64,000 bases of DNA from contig JBHJHD010000033.1 of the NCBI GenBank assembly GCA_050331115.1, positions 1 to 64,000 on the forward strand, written 5' to 3'. Shown here piece by piece: positions 49,455-58,337 of this stretch; position 1 is the stretch's first letter; each line of letters starts with the position of its first letter. Made by a program: the position numbers and the translations under genes. The notes under the pieces are model-generated. The model was not told the origin of the DNA and searched no databases. It saw only the letters and a program-made list of their open reading frames with translations. The DNA comes from JBCCAG01 sp050331115. Lineage in GTDB: Bacteria > Cyanobacteriota > Cyanobacteriia > CAKZMO01.

Positions 49455-50588
49455 TTACTCAGACTGAACAATATACTCGGAGTCTATGGGCTCTAGCCTG
49501 CCCTGCTGCACTAGCGCTTGGTGAATCATCGCCGCCGTCTCAGCGCGGGTGGCAGGCTGCTGAGGGTTGAGCGCTTCAGGATTAGGATGGTTTACCGCAA
49601 GCTCATTTTGGGTCGCGGCGGCAATCTGGGGGACAGCCCATTCCAGAATCTGGTCTTGATCGGTATAGGTGGACAGGATTTCCTCAGGGGATTCTGGGGC
49701 ATCGAGGCCGAGACCGCTGACTAGAGAAACCAAAACCTCTAGTCGGGATACGAGCTCACCCGGAAGAAAATCTCCGTCTGGATAGCCGCTCATGAAGTCG
49801 GCCTGACTGACGCGGCTGATCGGATCAGCAGCCCAATAGTCTGCGGTCACGTCTCCGTAGGGCACTGTCTCGTCGGCACTTTGCTCAACAAACGCTTGAG
49901 TGAGCAGGGCCGCAAACTCAGCGCGGGTAACCGGCTGCTCAGGCCTGAAGGTGCCGTCGTTAAACCCGGCAATGATGTTCTCCTCATCGAGTCGGTTGAT
50001 GAAGGGCACGGCCCAATAATCAGCGGCAACGTCGATTAGCTCTTCGGCTCCCGCTTCAGGGGCTGCCCCTGCTTCCTCATCCACAGGCGATTCAAACAAT
50101 TCCTCTGCTGATTCGTCGGTGGCGGGCAGTTCAGATAAGTTTTCGCCGGTCACGCCTGCGGATGGGACGGGGGCAGTTCCCTCCACCCGAGGGGCCGGGG
50201 CGATCACAATCGGAGAATCGGCTCGATTGACTCGCGGGGGGCTATCCTGCTCTAGGATATTCGTGCCTCGCTCCAGCCTGCGCTCCTCAGCCAATGACCT
50301 ATCCTCCAGCCCCACAGCGTCGTCAGACTCTAGAACGCCCGCTGCGATACGACCCTCTGCCTCGGGCAGTGCCTCGTCGTCGTCGAGGTCAAACCCGAAG
50401 AGTGCATCACCCGCCCGGCGCGATCGCTCAGCATCGCTGAGAGGCTGAGCAGAAAATATTTGATTCCCGCCCAGTCGCCCTAGACCTAAAAACAAAATGG
50501 TGCCGATGGCAGCAAAGGCAACAACGCCGGCAATTAGCTCGTCTTGCCGCTCATCGCGCGGCGGCGGATTTGGATTGGGGTTTGTCAT
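49455..50588 (-). CDS. Membrane-anchored S-layer homology (SLH) protein
   Basis: A 377-residue protein with one N-terminal membrane segment (ELIAGVVAFAAIGTILFLGL, about 15-35), an acidic linker of about 150 residues, and three SLH-type repeats: ADYWAVPFINRLDEENIIAG..FRPEQPVTRAEFAALL, ADYWAADPISRVSQADFMSGYPDG, and a weaker third (YTDQDQILEWAVPQIAA...ATRAETAAM). SLH domains bind peptidoglycan-linked polymers. It probably links the membrane to the cell wall. The ATG at 50588 (MTNPNPN) is preferred to a 16-codon extension. Confidence 0.87.
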   Translation of the reverse strand: MTNPNPNPPPRDERQDELIAGVVAFAAIGTILFLGLGRLGGNQIFSAQPLSDAERSRRAGDALFGFDLDDDEALPEAEGRIAAGVLESDDAVGLEDRSLAEERRLERGTNILEQDSPPRVNRADSPIVIAPAPRVEGTAPVPSAGVTGENLSELPATDESAEELFESPVDEEAGAAPEAGAEELIDVAADYWAVPFINRLDEENIIAGFNDGTFRPEQPVTRAEFAALLTQAFVEQSADETVPYGDVTADYWAADPISRVSQADFMSGYPDGDFLPGELVSRLEVLVSLVSGLGLDAPESPEEILSTYTDQDQILEWAVPQIAAATQNELAVNHPNPEALNPQQPATRAETAAMIHQALVQQGRLEPIDSEYIVQSE

Positions 50589-50716
50589 GATAGTGCGCAA
50601 TAGGCTCAATGAAGGACTCTTGAATCTGGCTGCCAAACCGCAGCTCGTCTGGCCCTTGCCAGGCCGGTGGGCGATTGTCTCAAGTGACTGGGCTTGATAA
50701 GCGATCGCAGACCGAC

Positions 50717-50736
50717 ACTATCCTACCGAGGATAGT
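50717..50736. promoter_or_regulatory. Perfect dyad between SLH and small zinc-finger gene
   Basis: ACTATCCT-ACCG-AGGATAGT: 8-bp arms with a four-base loop, followed by CCCCGTTTTA. It lies 130 bases upstream of the SLH start (leftward) and 122 upstream of the gene at 50858 (rightward). Could be an operator or RNA hairpin. Confidence 0.45.
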
Positions 50737-50857
50737 CCCCGTTTTATCGTTACTTCTAAAACCTTGAGGTAGAAATATGGGGTAATCGAGGCAAAGTTCT
50801 ACCGACTGGAGCGATGTAATCCCTCATAATAGAGTCGTAGCTGATTTGACTAAAGCT

Positions 50858-51028
50858 ATGACAGAGAACCTTCAAACCTGCTCCGTCTGTGGCGCTAAAA
50901 TTCTAGCCATGATTGGCGGCGATCGCGTCCTATTTTCTGTGGGTCCACCAGGGACGCGTCAGACGCTGTGGAAAAAAGTGTGTCAACACGTGGACAACCC
51001 CCGCTGCATCAACAAGGACCCTAGTTAG
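50858..51028 (+). CDS. Small cysteine-rich protein, conserved cyanobacterial type
   Basis: A 56-residue protein: CSVCGAKILAMIGGDRVLFSVGPPG, then KVCQHVDNPRC near the end. Four cysteines (CxxC and C-x7-C) suggest a zinc site. This compact pattern is found in short cyanobacterial proteins of unknown role; recognition is by pattern only. ATG at 50858 is preferred over an upstream TTG. Followed by the RMD1-family gene. Confidence 0.72.
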   Translation: MTENLQTCSVCGAKILAMIGGDRVLFSVGPPGTRQTLWKKVCQHVDNPRCINKDPS

Positions 51029-51141
51029 AGGGGTCCTAGCCAGAAGCCTCCAGCCAGTTGGTCCCGAGCGGACTACCATATTCTAACGGCTTGTACCACC
51101 AAAATTTGACGAGTCCATCACCCCCAAAGTACGCCATACGT

Positions 51142-52056
51142 ATGCAAGATCTAGACGCATCGCCTTTTAAAAATGCGGAATTAAGAAATGCGGACTCCCC
51201 TGTATCCGCATTGCCTGTATCCGCATTAGACGAGGACCCAGGAGCTTGCGTAGCGGTTGAGGCATCTGAAGAATCTGCGGGTAGACCCTCAACCCTAAGC
51301 GCAGTTGCCCTTTTTCTAGGGGAGCGCCTGGACTTAAAAGCATTTGAAAACACGGACTGCCTCGCTACCGATCCTCTCACGATTCATCTCGGTCAGCGGG
51401 GCTATGGCGTCCTGTTTGCCTATGGAGCAGCCGTATTATTTGGCCTAGGGCCGGTCGAAGAGGCCACCCTCGTCAACCGGCTGCAGTCTTTTGTAGAGGG
51501 CTCCTTCTTGGAGACAGAGACTGAGCGGGTTGAGCTTAGCTTTGACGCTGACACAATGCGGGTAAGCAGCGGCAAAATTTTGCTGCAGAGCTTCAGCACC
51601 GAACAGCTTCAGCTTGTGGGCGATATTTTGTCTAAAAGCGTTGTCCTAGCTCACTACGAAGCCAGAATAGCAGTTATCTTTGAGCAGCTAGAGCCGTTCT
51701 CTGAAAACCTACAGGACAACACCAGAACCAATCGATGGAGCAAGGAACTGCTGAGACAGCTCGGCCGAAATCTATCGATTCAACACAAAATTGTGGGTCG
51801 TGTAGAGATTATCGATAAGCCTGACCTGCTTTGGGATGCCCCTAGCCTAGAGCGGCTCTACCTAAGACTTGAAGACGAGTACGAAATTAAAGAGCGTCAC
51901 ACCGCCCTAGAGCGCAAGCTTGCGCTAGTGAACCAAACTGCTGAGACGGCCCTAGAGCTGCTCCAGCACAACACCAACCTGCGGGTCGAGTGGTATATCG
52001 TTATTTTGATCGTAATCGAGATTCTGCTATCCCTATACGAATTATTTATTCGGTAG
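51142..52056 (+). CDS. RMD1/DUF155 family protein
   Basis: A 304-residue protein of the RMD1 family (DUF155; yeast Rmd1, sporulation-related). Core motifs: VALFLGERLDLKAFEN, HLGQRGYGVLFAYGAAVLFGLGP, FSTEQLQLVGDILSKSVVLAHYEARI, and RLEDEYEIKERHTALERKLALVNQTAETALELLQH with a C-terminal membrane anchor (WYIVILIVIEILLSLYELF). The N-terminal 35 residues are variable and hold two 15-base duplications. Membrane-bound, function unknown in bacteria. Confidence 0.88.
   Translation: MQDLDASPFKNAELRNADSPVSALPVSALDEDPGACVAVEASEESAGRPSTLSAVALFLGERLDLKAFENTDCLATDPLTIHLGQRGYGVLFAYGAAVLFGLGPVEEATLVNRLQSFVEGSFLETETERVELSFDADTMRVSSGKILLQSFSTEQLQLVGDILSKSVVLAHYEARIAVIFEQLEPFSENLQDNTRTNRWSKELLRQLGRNLSIQHKIVGRVEIIDKPDLLWDAPSLERLYLRLEDEYEIKERHTALERKLALVNQTAETALELLQHNTNLRVEWYIVILIVIEILLSLYELFIR
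51171..51228 (+). repeat. Two mutually inverted 15-base duplications in the RMD1 gene
   Basis: AAATGCGGA at 51171 and 51186 (15-base period) and CCTGTATCCGCATTG at 51199 and CCTGTATCCGCATTA at 51214 (15-base period). AATGCGGA of the first pair is the inverse of TCCGCATT of the second. The stretch encodes NAELR NADSP VSALP VSALD and could fold into alternative hairpins. Confidence 0.87.
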
Positions 52057-52129
52057 ACGCTTGCAGCGACACAGAATCAATGACGGCACCTGTGCGTCGT
52101 CGTGCCTACCGAAAGACGCCATATAGAGC

Positions 52130-52486
52130 CTACGGACGGAGAATGTGGTGCTCAGCGCCCCCAAGATGTATATCCTCTTCGCTAGGCTGCTGCTTCACCC
52201 GTAGGGCTAGCTCTTGAAGCTGGCTGATGGCCTCAGCACCCTCTAGCTTCATCAATTCGCGATCGTCCCGCATCTCAGTCCAGGTAATGCCATAGTCGGA
52301 AACTAAGAAACGGATCAGGTGATCTTCCCCCAAGCTGACCATGAAGGAAGCGCTATTCATCTGCCCGCCGCAGGTGTAGCACGACGCTAGGTAACCCCTG
52401 CGCTCTAATACAGTCGCCAGAGCCTGCAGATTCATGACGAGATCCCTGACAAACTGACGATGCTGTTCTGCAAGCCTCAAAAACAT
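52130..52486 (-). CDS. DUF1815 family protein
   Basis: A 118-residue protein of a cyanobacterial family: MFLRLAEQHRQFVRDLVMNLQALATVLERRGYLASCYTCGG followed by GEDHLIRFLVSDYGITWTEMRDDRELMKLEGAEAISQLQELA. CYTCGG is a conserved cysteine pair. Function unknown. Convergent with the RMD1 gene. The ATG at 52486 fits family starts; a TTG two codons upstream is less likely. Confidence 0.87.
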   Translation of the reverse strand: MFLRLAEQHRQFVRDLVMNLQALATVLERRGYLASCYTCGGQMNSASFMVSLGEDHLIRFLVSDYGITWTEMRDDRELMKLEGAEAISQLQELALRVKQQPSEEDIHLGGAEHHILRP

Positions 52487-52940
52487 ACTCAACTCCTGCC
52501 ACCAACGTTAATCACGCCAAATTAGTTTAACAATTTTTTAATAAATCTACTCAAATATAGCTCAGCCTTTAGGGAATACGTCGTAGCGCCTTCGAGATCC
52601 GGACAGCCCTAAAGCGCTTGTCGAAGGAGGCTATGCCTTCCCACTGGAGCTAGCAGAGGACGCCAAGCCATGCTTAAACTCTCTGCCTACCGCCGCTACA
52701 GACGTTTCGGAAGCTGAATCAAGTCGCTCGACCTGCGTCAAGGTTAGCATCCACGATATCCCCCACAGCGGTCACGGAAGCTACAAACTTTAAGCAAATT
52801 TCATCTTGCTTACGGTAGGCGCTGCACCACCTGGTCAAAGCTTAGCCGATCGCATTAAGTTTTGCATCAGTTATGAGGCGTAGGCATTAATTTCCCTGCC
52901 GCCTGGGGCAGTGCCGGGCGCAGATTTCCCTAGGCGATCG
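52487..52940. other. Intergenic region with no gene recognised
   Basis: About 450 bp upstream of the DUF1815 gene. A/T-rich near the DUF1815 end (TTTAACAATTTTTTAATAAA), then mixed. A small hairpin GAAGGAGGC-TAT-GCCTTC lies near 52623-52640. No coding frame or RNA signature recognised. Confidence 0.45.
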
Positions 52941-53156
52941 CTACTGGCTGAGCTGCCACCAGCCTAAAGCGGGACCAATAAAGCGGACGGTGAGCCAGTA
53001 CACCACAAGGCCGCCAATGCCAATCCAAGCCGCCTGGGTGCTGAGCCTGACAAACGCACTGGCCTGGCTCTTCTTAATCGGAATCCAGGGTAAAACATTG
53101 GACTCTTGTCCGTATTGGTCACCCATCAAATCTTTGCGTCGTTTAGCGTCGCCCAT
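52941..53156 (-). CDS. DUF2839 family membrane protein
   Basis: A 71-residue cyanobacterial protein. It starts MGDAKRRKDLMGDQYGQ, then LPWIPIKKSQASAFVRLSTQAAWIGIGGLVVYWLTVRFIGPA with one membrane helix (about 44-63) and an aromatic end. The conserved motif 'GPxxGWW' ends the protein. Function unknown; thylakoid or plasma membrane location is inferred from the helix and the family. Confidence 0.87.
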   Translation of the reverse strand: MGDAKRRKDLMGDQYGQESNVLPWIPIKKSQASAFVRLSTQAAWIGIGGLVVYWLTVRFIGPALGWWQLSQ

Positions 53157-53249
53157 GGTCGTCCAGCGTTTAGTCTAATGGCCCAATATCCATACTAGCG
53201 AACCTTAGAGGCCAGTCGGGCATAGAACTACGCAGCGCCTCGCGCATCG

Positions 53250-54641
53250 TTAGCCCTCTACGGCGGACCTCTGTGACCCTGATTTCGCGTGCCCTAATTT
53301 TAAGCGCCCTGATTTTGAGGAAAACAGCGGCGCAAACGCGTCGTCGCGCATCGACTCGAAGAAGAAAAAAGACACGCCGTCGAGGCCTCGCGCATGGACC
53401 GCAGCGACCTGCTGGGCAATCAAATCTGGGGCCAGCGGGCGATTTTTTAAGCCGGCAAGGATGCCCACGCCAACCCTCGAGTAGGCTTGTACGCCCTTTG
53501 CCACCAGGCGATCGAGTTCTTCAGCAAACGAGGCGACAGTCGGTCGATAGATTTGCACGATCAGCTGGTCGATCCAGCCGCGCGCTTGCCACTGATCCCA
53601 CGCCTGGAGATATTGCTCGTAGGCAAACGGCAGCGGGTTAGGTGACAGGGATACTGCCGCCCCAGGACGCGCTCGCGCTACGGCGGCCACGATTTCCCCC
53701 ATGAGCGACGTCAGCTGATCTGCCCGCCAGGCCATCCAGTCTGGATCGTGGGCATCTGCGGGGGGATAGCGATCGCCGTGGGACTGGCGGTACTGCTCGA
53801 CGGTGTAGGGGTCGTAGCCAAATTCGACCGGCCAGCTAAAGTGATCGTCGAACTGAATGCCGTCTATGGGGTAGGTCAACGCAACCTCGGTGACCAAATC
53901 GACGAAAAATGTCCGCACTTCCGGGTGCAGCGGGTTGAGCCACACGCGGGGATGACGGCCCTGCATAAACAGCTGGCTCCCATCTTGCCGCTGGGCTAGC
54001 CACTGCGGGTGCTGGCGCGCTAGCTCGGAGTAGGAGGGGGTCATGAGGCCAAACTCAAACCAGGGGATGACCGCCATGCCGGCATCGTGACCCAAATCGG
54101 TCAGCTCAGCCAGCAGATCGCGGTCGGCTAGCCCCGGGTGGGGATCAACAGCAATACCGGTGGTAGCCTCGGCAACTGGGCTGGGGTAGAGCGAGTACCC
54201 CCAGTTCCACACCGTGGGGTAGATCGTGTTGAGACCCCACTGGGCTAGCCGCTCTACGCCGCTGACCGTCTGGGATGTAGAGAACAGTACGCCGCTATCG
54301 ATATTGGTGAGCCACGCGCCTCGGATCTCGCTGTGCTGCTGGGTGAAGCTGCCAGTTTCGGGACTCGGCTGACCGTTCGCGACGTGGGGCACTGCGCTGA
54401 CGATCTCGTAGGTCTGCGGCCCGTAGATCTGCGGGGCAATTGTTTCGAAGCTGGCGCGAGCAGGGCCGCGATTAGCGCTGGCGATCGCGATTAGGAGGCC
54501 TAGAAGGGCGATCGCAATTCGAAATCCCCATCGACGCGGGGTCCATCGAAGCCGGAAAGCGCTAAGGTGGGCTCGCGAGTGGGTGAAAGTCAGCACGGCA
54601 TCCAGATTGAGCAACGGTTTCGGCCAGGTTGATGGGGTCAA
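53250..54641 (-). CDS. GH10-like (GHL10) family glycoside-hydrolase protein
   Basis: A 463-residue protein. A membrane or signal segment lies at about 38-57 (WGFRIAIALLGLLIAIAS). The TIM-barrel of the GHL10/DUF187-type family begins near 105 with IRGAWLTNIDSGVLF, then RLAQWGLNTIYPTVWNWGYSLYPSP, PWFEFGLMTPSYSELAR, PIDGIQFDDHF with an acid, and SLSPNPLPFAYEQYLQ. Homologues are thought to act on cell-wall glycans. The C-terminal 20 residues contain a 15-base repeat array. Confidence 0.85.
   Translation of the reverse strand: MTPSTWPKPLLNLDAVLTFTHSRAHLSAFRLRWTPRRWGFRIAIALLGLLIAIASANRGPARASFETIAPQIYGPQTYEIVSAVPHVANGQPSPETGSFTQQHSEIRGAWLTNIDSGVLFSTSQTVSGVERLAQWGLNTIYPTVWNWGYSLYPSPVAEATTGIAVDPHPGLADRDLLAELTDLGHDAGMAVIPWFEFGLMTPSYSELARQHPQWLAQRQDGSQLFMQGRHPRVWLNPLHPEVRTFFVDLVTEVALTYPIDGIQFDDHFSWPVEFGYDPYTVEQYRQSHGDRYPPADAHDPDWMAWRADQLTSLMGEIVAAVARARPGAAVSLSPNPLPFAYEQYLQAWDQWQARGWIDQLIVQIYRPTVASFAEELDRLVAKGVQAYSRVGVGILAGLKNRPLAPDLIAQQVAAVHARGLDGVSFFFFESMRDDAFAPLFSSKSGRLKLGHAKSGSQRSAVEG
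53277..53321 (-). repeat. Three-copy 15-base tandem repeat at the 3' end of the GHL10 gene
   Basis: CCCTGATTTCGCGTG (53277), CCCTAATTTTAAGCG (53292) and CCCTGATTTTGAGGA (53307). The last residues of the protein read KSGRL KLGHA KSGSQ. In frame, so it extends the C terminus without disrupting it. Confidence 0.8.
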
Positions 54642-54737
54642 GCGTGCAGGTTCAGTTTACGGCAAAAGCATAACATAGTACACTTGATCTATTCTGGCTT
54701 GGCTCTAATTTCGAATCGGCGCCAAACCAGTTCGCGG

Positions 54738-55139
54738 CTAGGCTTCCTTGGGCAGCAGCGCCGTAATTCGGTCGACAAAGTCTTGGTGGTCGACCACCGG
54801 CTTGGAGATGTAGCCGTCGGCACCGCTCTGGCGCAAAAAGCTTTCGCGATCGCCCTGCATTGCGTGGGCAGTGACTAGGATGATGGGCAAATCAGCCGTT
54901 TTGGGGTCCGACTTGAGCATCTGGGTGATGTGGATTCCGTCTACCGGCTTGCCCTGATAGACGCTGCGGGACAAAGAGACATCCATCAGAATAATATCGA
55001 TCTCACGCGATCGGGCGACCTTTAAAACCTCTTCCACATCTTCGGTGTGGCGAACGGCTAACCCGCCTCGCTTGGTCAAAATCTTTGAAAATACTCGGGC
55101 ATTGATCAGGTCATCTTCAACAATCAAAACAGTTTTCAT
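54738..55139 (-). CDS. Stand-alone CheY-like response regulator
   Basis: A 133-residue receiver domain with no output domain. VLIVEDD gives acidic residues 8-10; Asp53 in IILMDVSLSRS is the phosphorylation site; Thr90 and Lys113 in ILVTAHAMQG and ISKPV complete the site. A six-residue insertion (SRSVYQGKP) separates the Asp from DGIHIT. The ATG at 55139 gives the typical start. No kinase adjacent; it could pair with a hybrid or phytochrome kinase elsewhere. Confidence 0.9.
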   Translation of the reverse strand: MKTVLIVEDDLINARVFSKILTKRGGLAVRHTEDVEEVLKVARSREIDIILMDVSLSRSVYQGKPVDGIHITQMLKSDPKTADLPIILVTAHAMQGDRESFLRQSGADGYISKPVVDHQDFVDRITALLPKEA

Positions 55140-55610
55140 AACGGTCCTAGTCAAAGTGGGAACACATAGGGAATTTAGGGTATGCACATTTAAAGGGTAT
55201 GCATTTATATGTAGGAAATATAGCGCAACGGTAAGCCCTAAAGCCGGCGCATCGGAATATCAGTCAGCAGCAAAGCGTACCAGCGCGCTGGGCCATCCGG
55301 TACCGTCGCATTTAGTCTCGTTTATCGGTAGCCCTGCCATAATGCGACCTGCGCAATTGAAATCAAATGGGATTGAGAGTTAGATAGAAATGGCACCCGC
55401 TGGTACTACTCTTCAAACTAAGTAGATTCAAATCAGCTACCTTCATCATATGGGAACACCGATAGAGATCCGGTGGCCTCAATCTCGGACAGGTTTGCAT
55501 CGGGCCGCCATCAGGGTCTGTGGCCAAGATATATTCGGCCCTAGCCGCCGCGCCGCGTTTGCGGCCGCACCGCTTTTTCTCTATCCAATGTACAGACAGG
55601 ATCACCGCTC
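55140..55610. other. Divergent region between response regulator and gyrA-like gene
   Basis: About 470 bp. No coding frame supported. A/T-rich DNA with a short block (ATGCACATTTAAAGGGTATGCATTTA, i.e. repeated TATGCA[CT] near 55180-55208) lies upstream of the response regulator. The rest should hold promoters for both genes; no gyrase-relaxation element is recognisable. Confidence 0.45.
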
Positions 55611-58139
55611 ATGGCCAGACAGCTCAACATTGCATCTTCAGGGCAAGTAATTCCCACTCCGCTTCACTCTGAGGTTCAGCGCTCGTACCTGGAGTATGCC
55701 ATGAGCGTCATTGTGGGCCGGGCACTGCCGGACGTGCGGGACGGGCTCAAGCCTGTGCACCGCCGCATCCTCTACGCAATGCACGAATTGGGCCTCACCC
55801 CCGATCGCCCCTACCGCAAATGCGCCCGCGTGGTGGGAGATGTGCTGGGTAAGTATCATCCCCACGGCGACCAGGCCGTCTACGATGCCCTAGTGCGGAT
55901 GGTGCAGTCCTTCTCCAGCCGCTACCCGCTGCTGGCGGGGCACGGCAACTTTGGTTCGGTAGACAACGACCCCCCCGCCGCCATGCGGTACACCGAGACG
56001 CGGCTCGCCTCGGTGGGCAATGAGGCCCTGCTGACCGAGATTGGCGAGGCCACGGTAGACTTCATCGATAACTTTGACAGCTCGCAGCAGGAGCCGGTTG
56101 TCCTGCCGGCCCAGCTGCCATTCCTGCTGCTCAACGGCTCGTCAGGCATCGCCGTTGGCATGGCGACCAACGTGCCGCCCCACAACCTGGGTGAGGTAGT
56201 GGACGGCCTGATTGCCCTGATCGATCGCCCTGACCTGCCCGATGAAAAGCTGCTGAAGCTGATTCCTGGCCCCGACTTCCCCACCGGCGGCGAAATTACC
56301 GGGACCAAGGGCATCCACGACGCCTACTTGACCGGGCGCGGCAGCATTCCCATCCGAGCCGTCACGCAACTTGAGGAGGTTCCCGGCGGGCGCGGGCGCC
56401 ATCGGCGAACGGCGATCATCGTTACGGAGCTTCCGTTTCAGGTCAACAAGGCGGGCTGCATCGAGAAGATTGCCGAGCTGGTTAACAACGGCCGGGTCGA
56501 AGGGATTGCCGACATCCGCGACGAGAGCGATCGCGAGGGTATGCGCATTGTCATTGAGCTGCGGCGCGACGCCTCGGCGGAGGCTCTTCTCAGCGCCCTG
56601 TACCGGATGACGCCGCTGCAGAGCAACTTTGGGGCCATCATGCTCTGCCTCTCAGACAGCCAGCCCCAGCAGATGACCCTCAAGCAGGCCCTCAGCGCCT
56701 TCCTGACGTTTCGAGAGGAGACGCTGACGCGGCAGTACCGCCACGAGCTGGCCCAGGCCGAGCAGCGGCTTAGCGTGGTGTCGGGGCTGCTGGCGGCGCT
56801 AGAGAACTTAGATACAGTAATCGATATCCTGCGCAACTCCGCCGACGGCACTACCGCTAAAGCTGAAATGCAGGCTGAGCTCGACCTGAACGATCGCCAG
56901 TGCGACGCCATTTTAGCGATGCCCCTGCGGCGGCTCACTGGGCTGGAGCGCCAGCGGCTGCAGACGGAGCACGACGAGCTGACGGTGCGCATCGAGCGGC
57001 TGAACCAGCTGCTCGATGATCGCCACGAGCTGCTCAAAGCGCTGAAAAAGGAGCTGCGGGGCCTCAAGCGGCAGTTTGGCGACGAGCGGCGCACCCGTAT
57101 CCTCAGCGCTGAAGAGCGGGCCCAGGAGAAAGAGCGGCTGGCCGAGATTGAGGCGGAAGTGGCTGAGGATGATGTGGTGCTGGAGTTCACCCGTCAGGGA
57201 TACGTACGGCGATCGTCGCCCCGGGCCTTTCAGCGACGGCATGCGAAAACCGAGCCGCTCACGAGCGACCTCGAGCCCGTTTCAGACGACATCGTCACCC
57301 AGGTTGTCCCGGCCACCACAGGGCGATCGCTGCTCAGCTTTACCTACAGCGGCAAAGCCTTTAGCCTATCGGTGGGCGAGATTCCGGCAACGCCGCGAAA
57401 CTCAAGGGGCACGCCAATTATCACCCTGCTGCCCCCCTCAGCTCAGATCGAAGGCGACCCGGAGGTGAGCACCGCTCAGCTGCTCTACCCCAGCGACGCC
57501 GAGGGCAAAGACGTCATCCTGCTGACGCAGCAGGGGCGGATTAAGCGGCTGCCGCTCGCCGACTTTTCTTCTCTCACCGCCCGAGGCCTCACCGCCCTAA
57601 AGCTAAAGGCGGGGGATAGTCTAGTGGACGTGCTGATCGTGGCGAATGATGCTCAGCTTGTCTTAGCCACCTCAGGCGGTCGGCTGCTGCGGTTCACCCT
57701 TAGCGAGGACCAGGTCCCTTACACGGTGCGAACGACCCAGGGACAGGCCGGCATCCGCCTCAGCCGCCGAGAGAGCCTGATTGGATGGGCTTTAGTCGAA
57801 GCGTCCGCTGCCCAGGGTACGCTGCTACTGATGACGGCCCAGGGCTACGCAAAGCGGCTCCGGCTGGACGACGTTCGCTTCGGTAACCGGGGGGATTTGG
57901 GAACTCAGGCGATGTCCTTTGCCGGAAAGACAGACCGGCTGGCAGGGCTCTGTTTGGCCGTTGGGAAGACGGCGGTGCGGGTGACGACGGACCAGGACCG
58001 CATCGCGCAGATTCCAGCCAGTCAGGCCCCGCTCAAAGGCCGGGACGACAGAGGGCGTCGGATTGTAACGCTCGGTAAGAAAGAGTCTATTTTGAGGCTA
58101 GACGTCGCCCCTAGCCCAGACGAGATAATCGACCTCTAG
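55611..58139 (+). CDS. gyrA: DNA gyrase/topoisomerase IV subunit A
   Basis: An 842-residue type IIA topoisomerase A subunit. The breakage-reunion domain has SYLEYAMSVIVGRALPDVRDGLKPVHRR, KYHPHGDQAVYDALVRM and AAMRYTETR with the catalytic Tyr127. Q88 stands where enteric GyrA has Ser83. The C-terminal beta-pinwheel starts near 525 (GYVRRSSPRAFQRR). I find no QRRGGKG-type GyrA box there, so negative supercoiling by this subunit is not certain; it could be the ParC-like paralogue. Cyanobacteria usually carry more than one gyrA-like gene. Symbol given provisionally. Confidence 0.88.
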   Translation: MARQLNIASSGQVIPTPLHSEVQRSYLEYAMSVIVGRALPDVRDGLKPVHRRILYAMHELGLTPDRPYRKCARVVGDVLGKYHPHGDQAVYDALVRMVQSFSSRYPLLAGHGNFGSVDNDPPAAMRYTETRLASVGNEALLTEIGEATVDFIDNFDSSQQEPVVLPAQLPFLLLNGSSGIAVGMATNVPPHNLGEVVDGLIALIDRPDLPDEKLLKLIPGPDFPTGGEITGTKGIHDAYLTGRGSIPIRAVTQLEEVPGGRGRHRRTAIIVTELPFQVNKAGCIEKIAELVNNGRVEGIADIRDESDREGMRIVIELRRDASAEALLSALYRMTPLQSNFGAIMLCLSDSQPQQMTLKQALSAFLTFREETLTRQYRHELAQAEQRLSVVSGLLAALENLDTVIDILRNSADGTTAKAEMQAELDLNDRQCDAILAMPLRRLTGLERQRLQTEHDELTVRIERLNQLLDDRHELLKALKKELRGLKRQFGDERRTRILSAEERAQEKERLAEIEAEVAEDDVVLEFTRQGYVRRSSPRAFQRRHAKTEPLTSDLEPVSDDIVTQVVPATTGRSLLSFTYSGKAFSLSVGEIPATPRNSRGTPIITLLPPSAQIEGDPEVSTAQLLYPSDAEGKDVILLTQQGRIKRLPLADFSSLTARGLTALKLKAGDSLVDVLIVANDAQLVLATSGGRLLRFTLSEDQVPYTVRTTQGQAGIRLSRRESLIGWALVEASAAQGTLLLMTAQGYAKRLRLDDVRFGNRGDLGTQAMSFAGKTDRLAGLCLAVGKTAVRVTTDQDRIAQIPASQAPLKGRDDRGRRIVTLGKKESILRLDVAPSPDEIIDL

Positions 58140-58337
58140 GGCGATCGCCTTAAACCGATCGCGCTGAACTGATTGCACCAAGCCAATCGCTCCAAGCTGC
58201 TACTCGGCCCCTTCAATTAGCCTACTCGCTTAGCCCAGATATCTGTCTTTCGGTGCGGGGCTTGTCCTTCAGACGAGGCTTATGACTGGGCTGAGTCGTT
58301 TCCATAATGTTGGCTAGATAACCTTTGCGGGCACCCC

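Noticed and set aside
56438..57190. 250-codon leftward open frame inside the gyrA-like gene
   Set aside because: Ser/Arg-rich antisense shadow of a high-G+C gene; no motifs.
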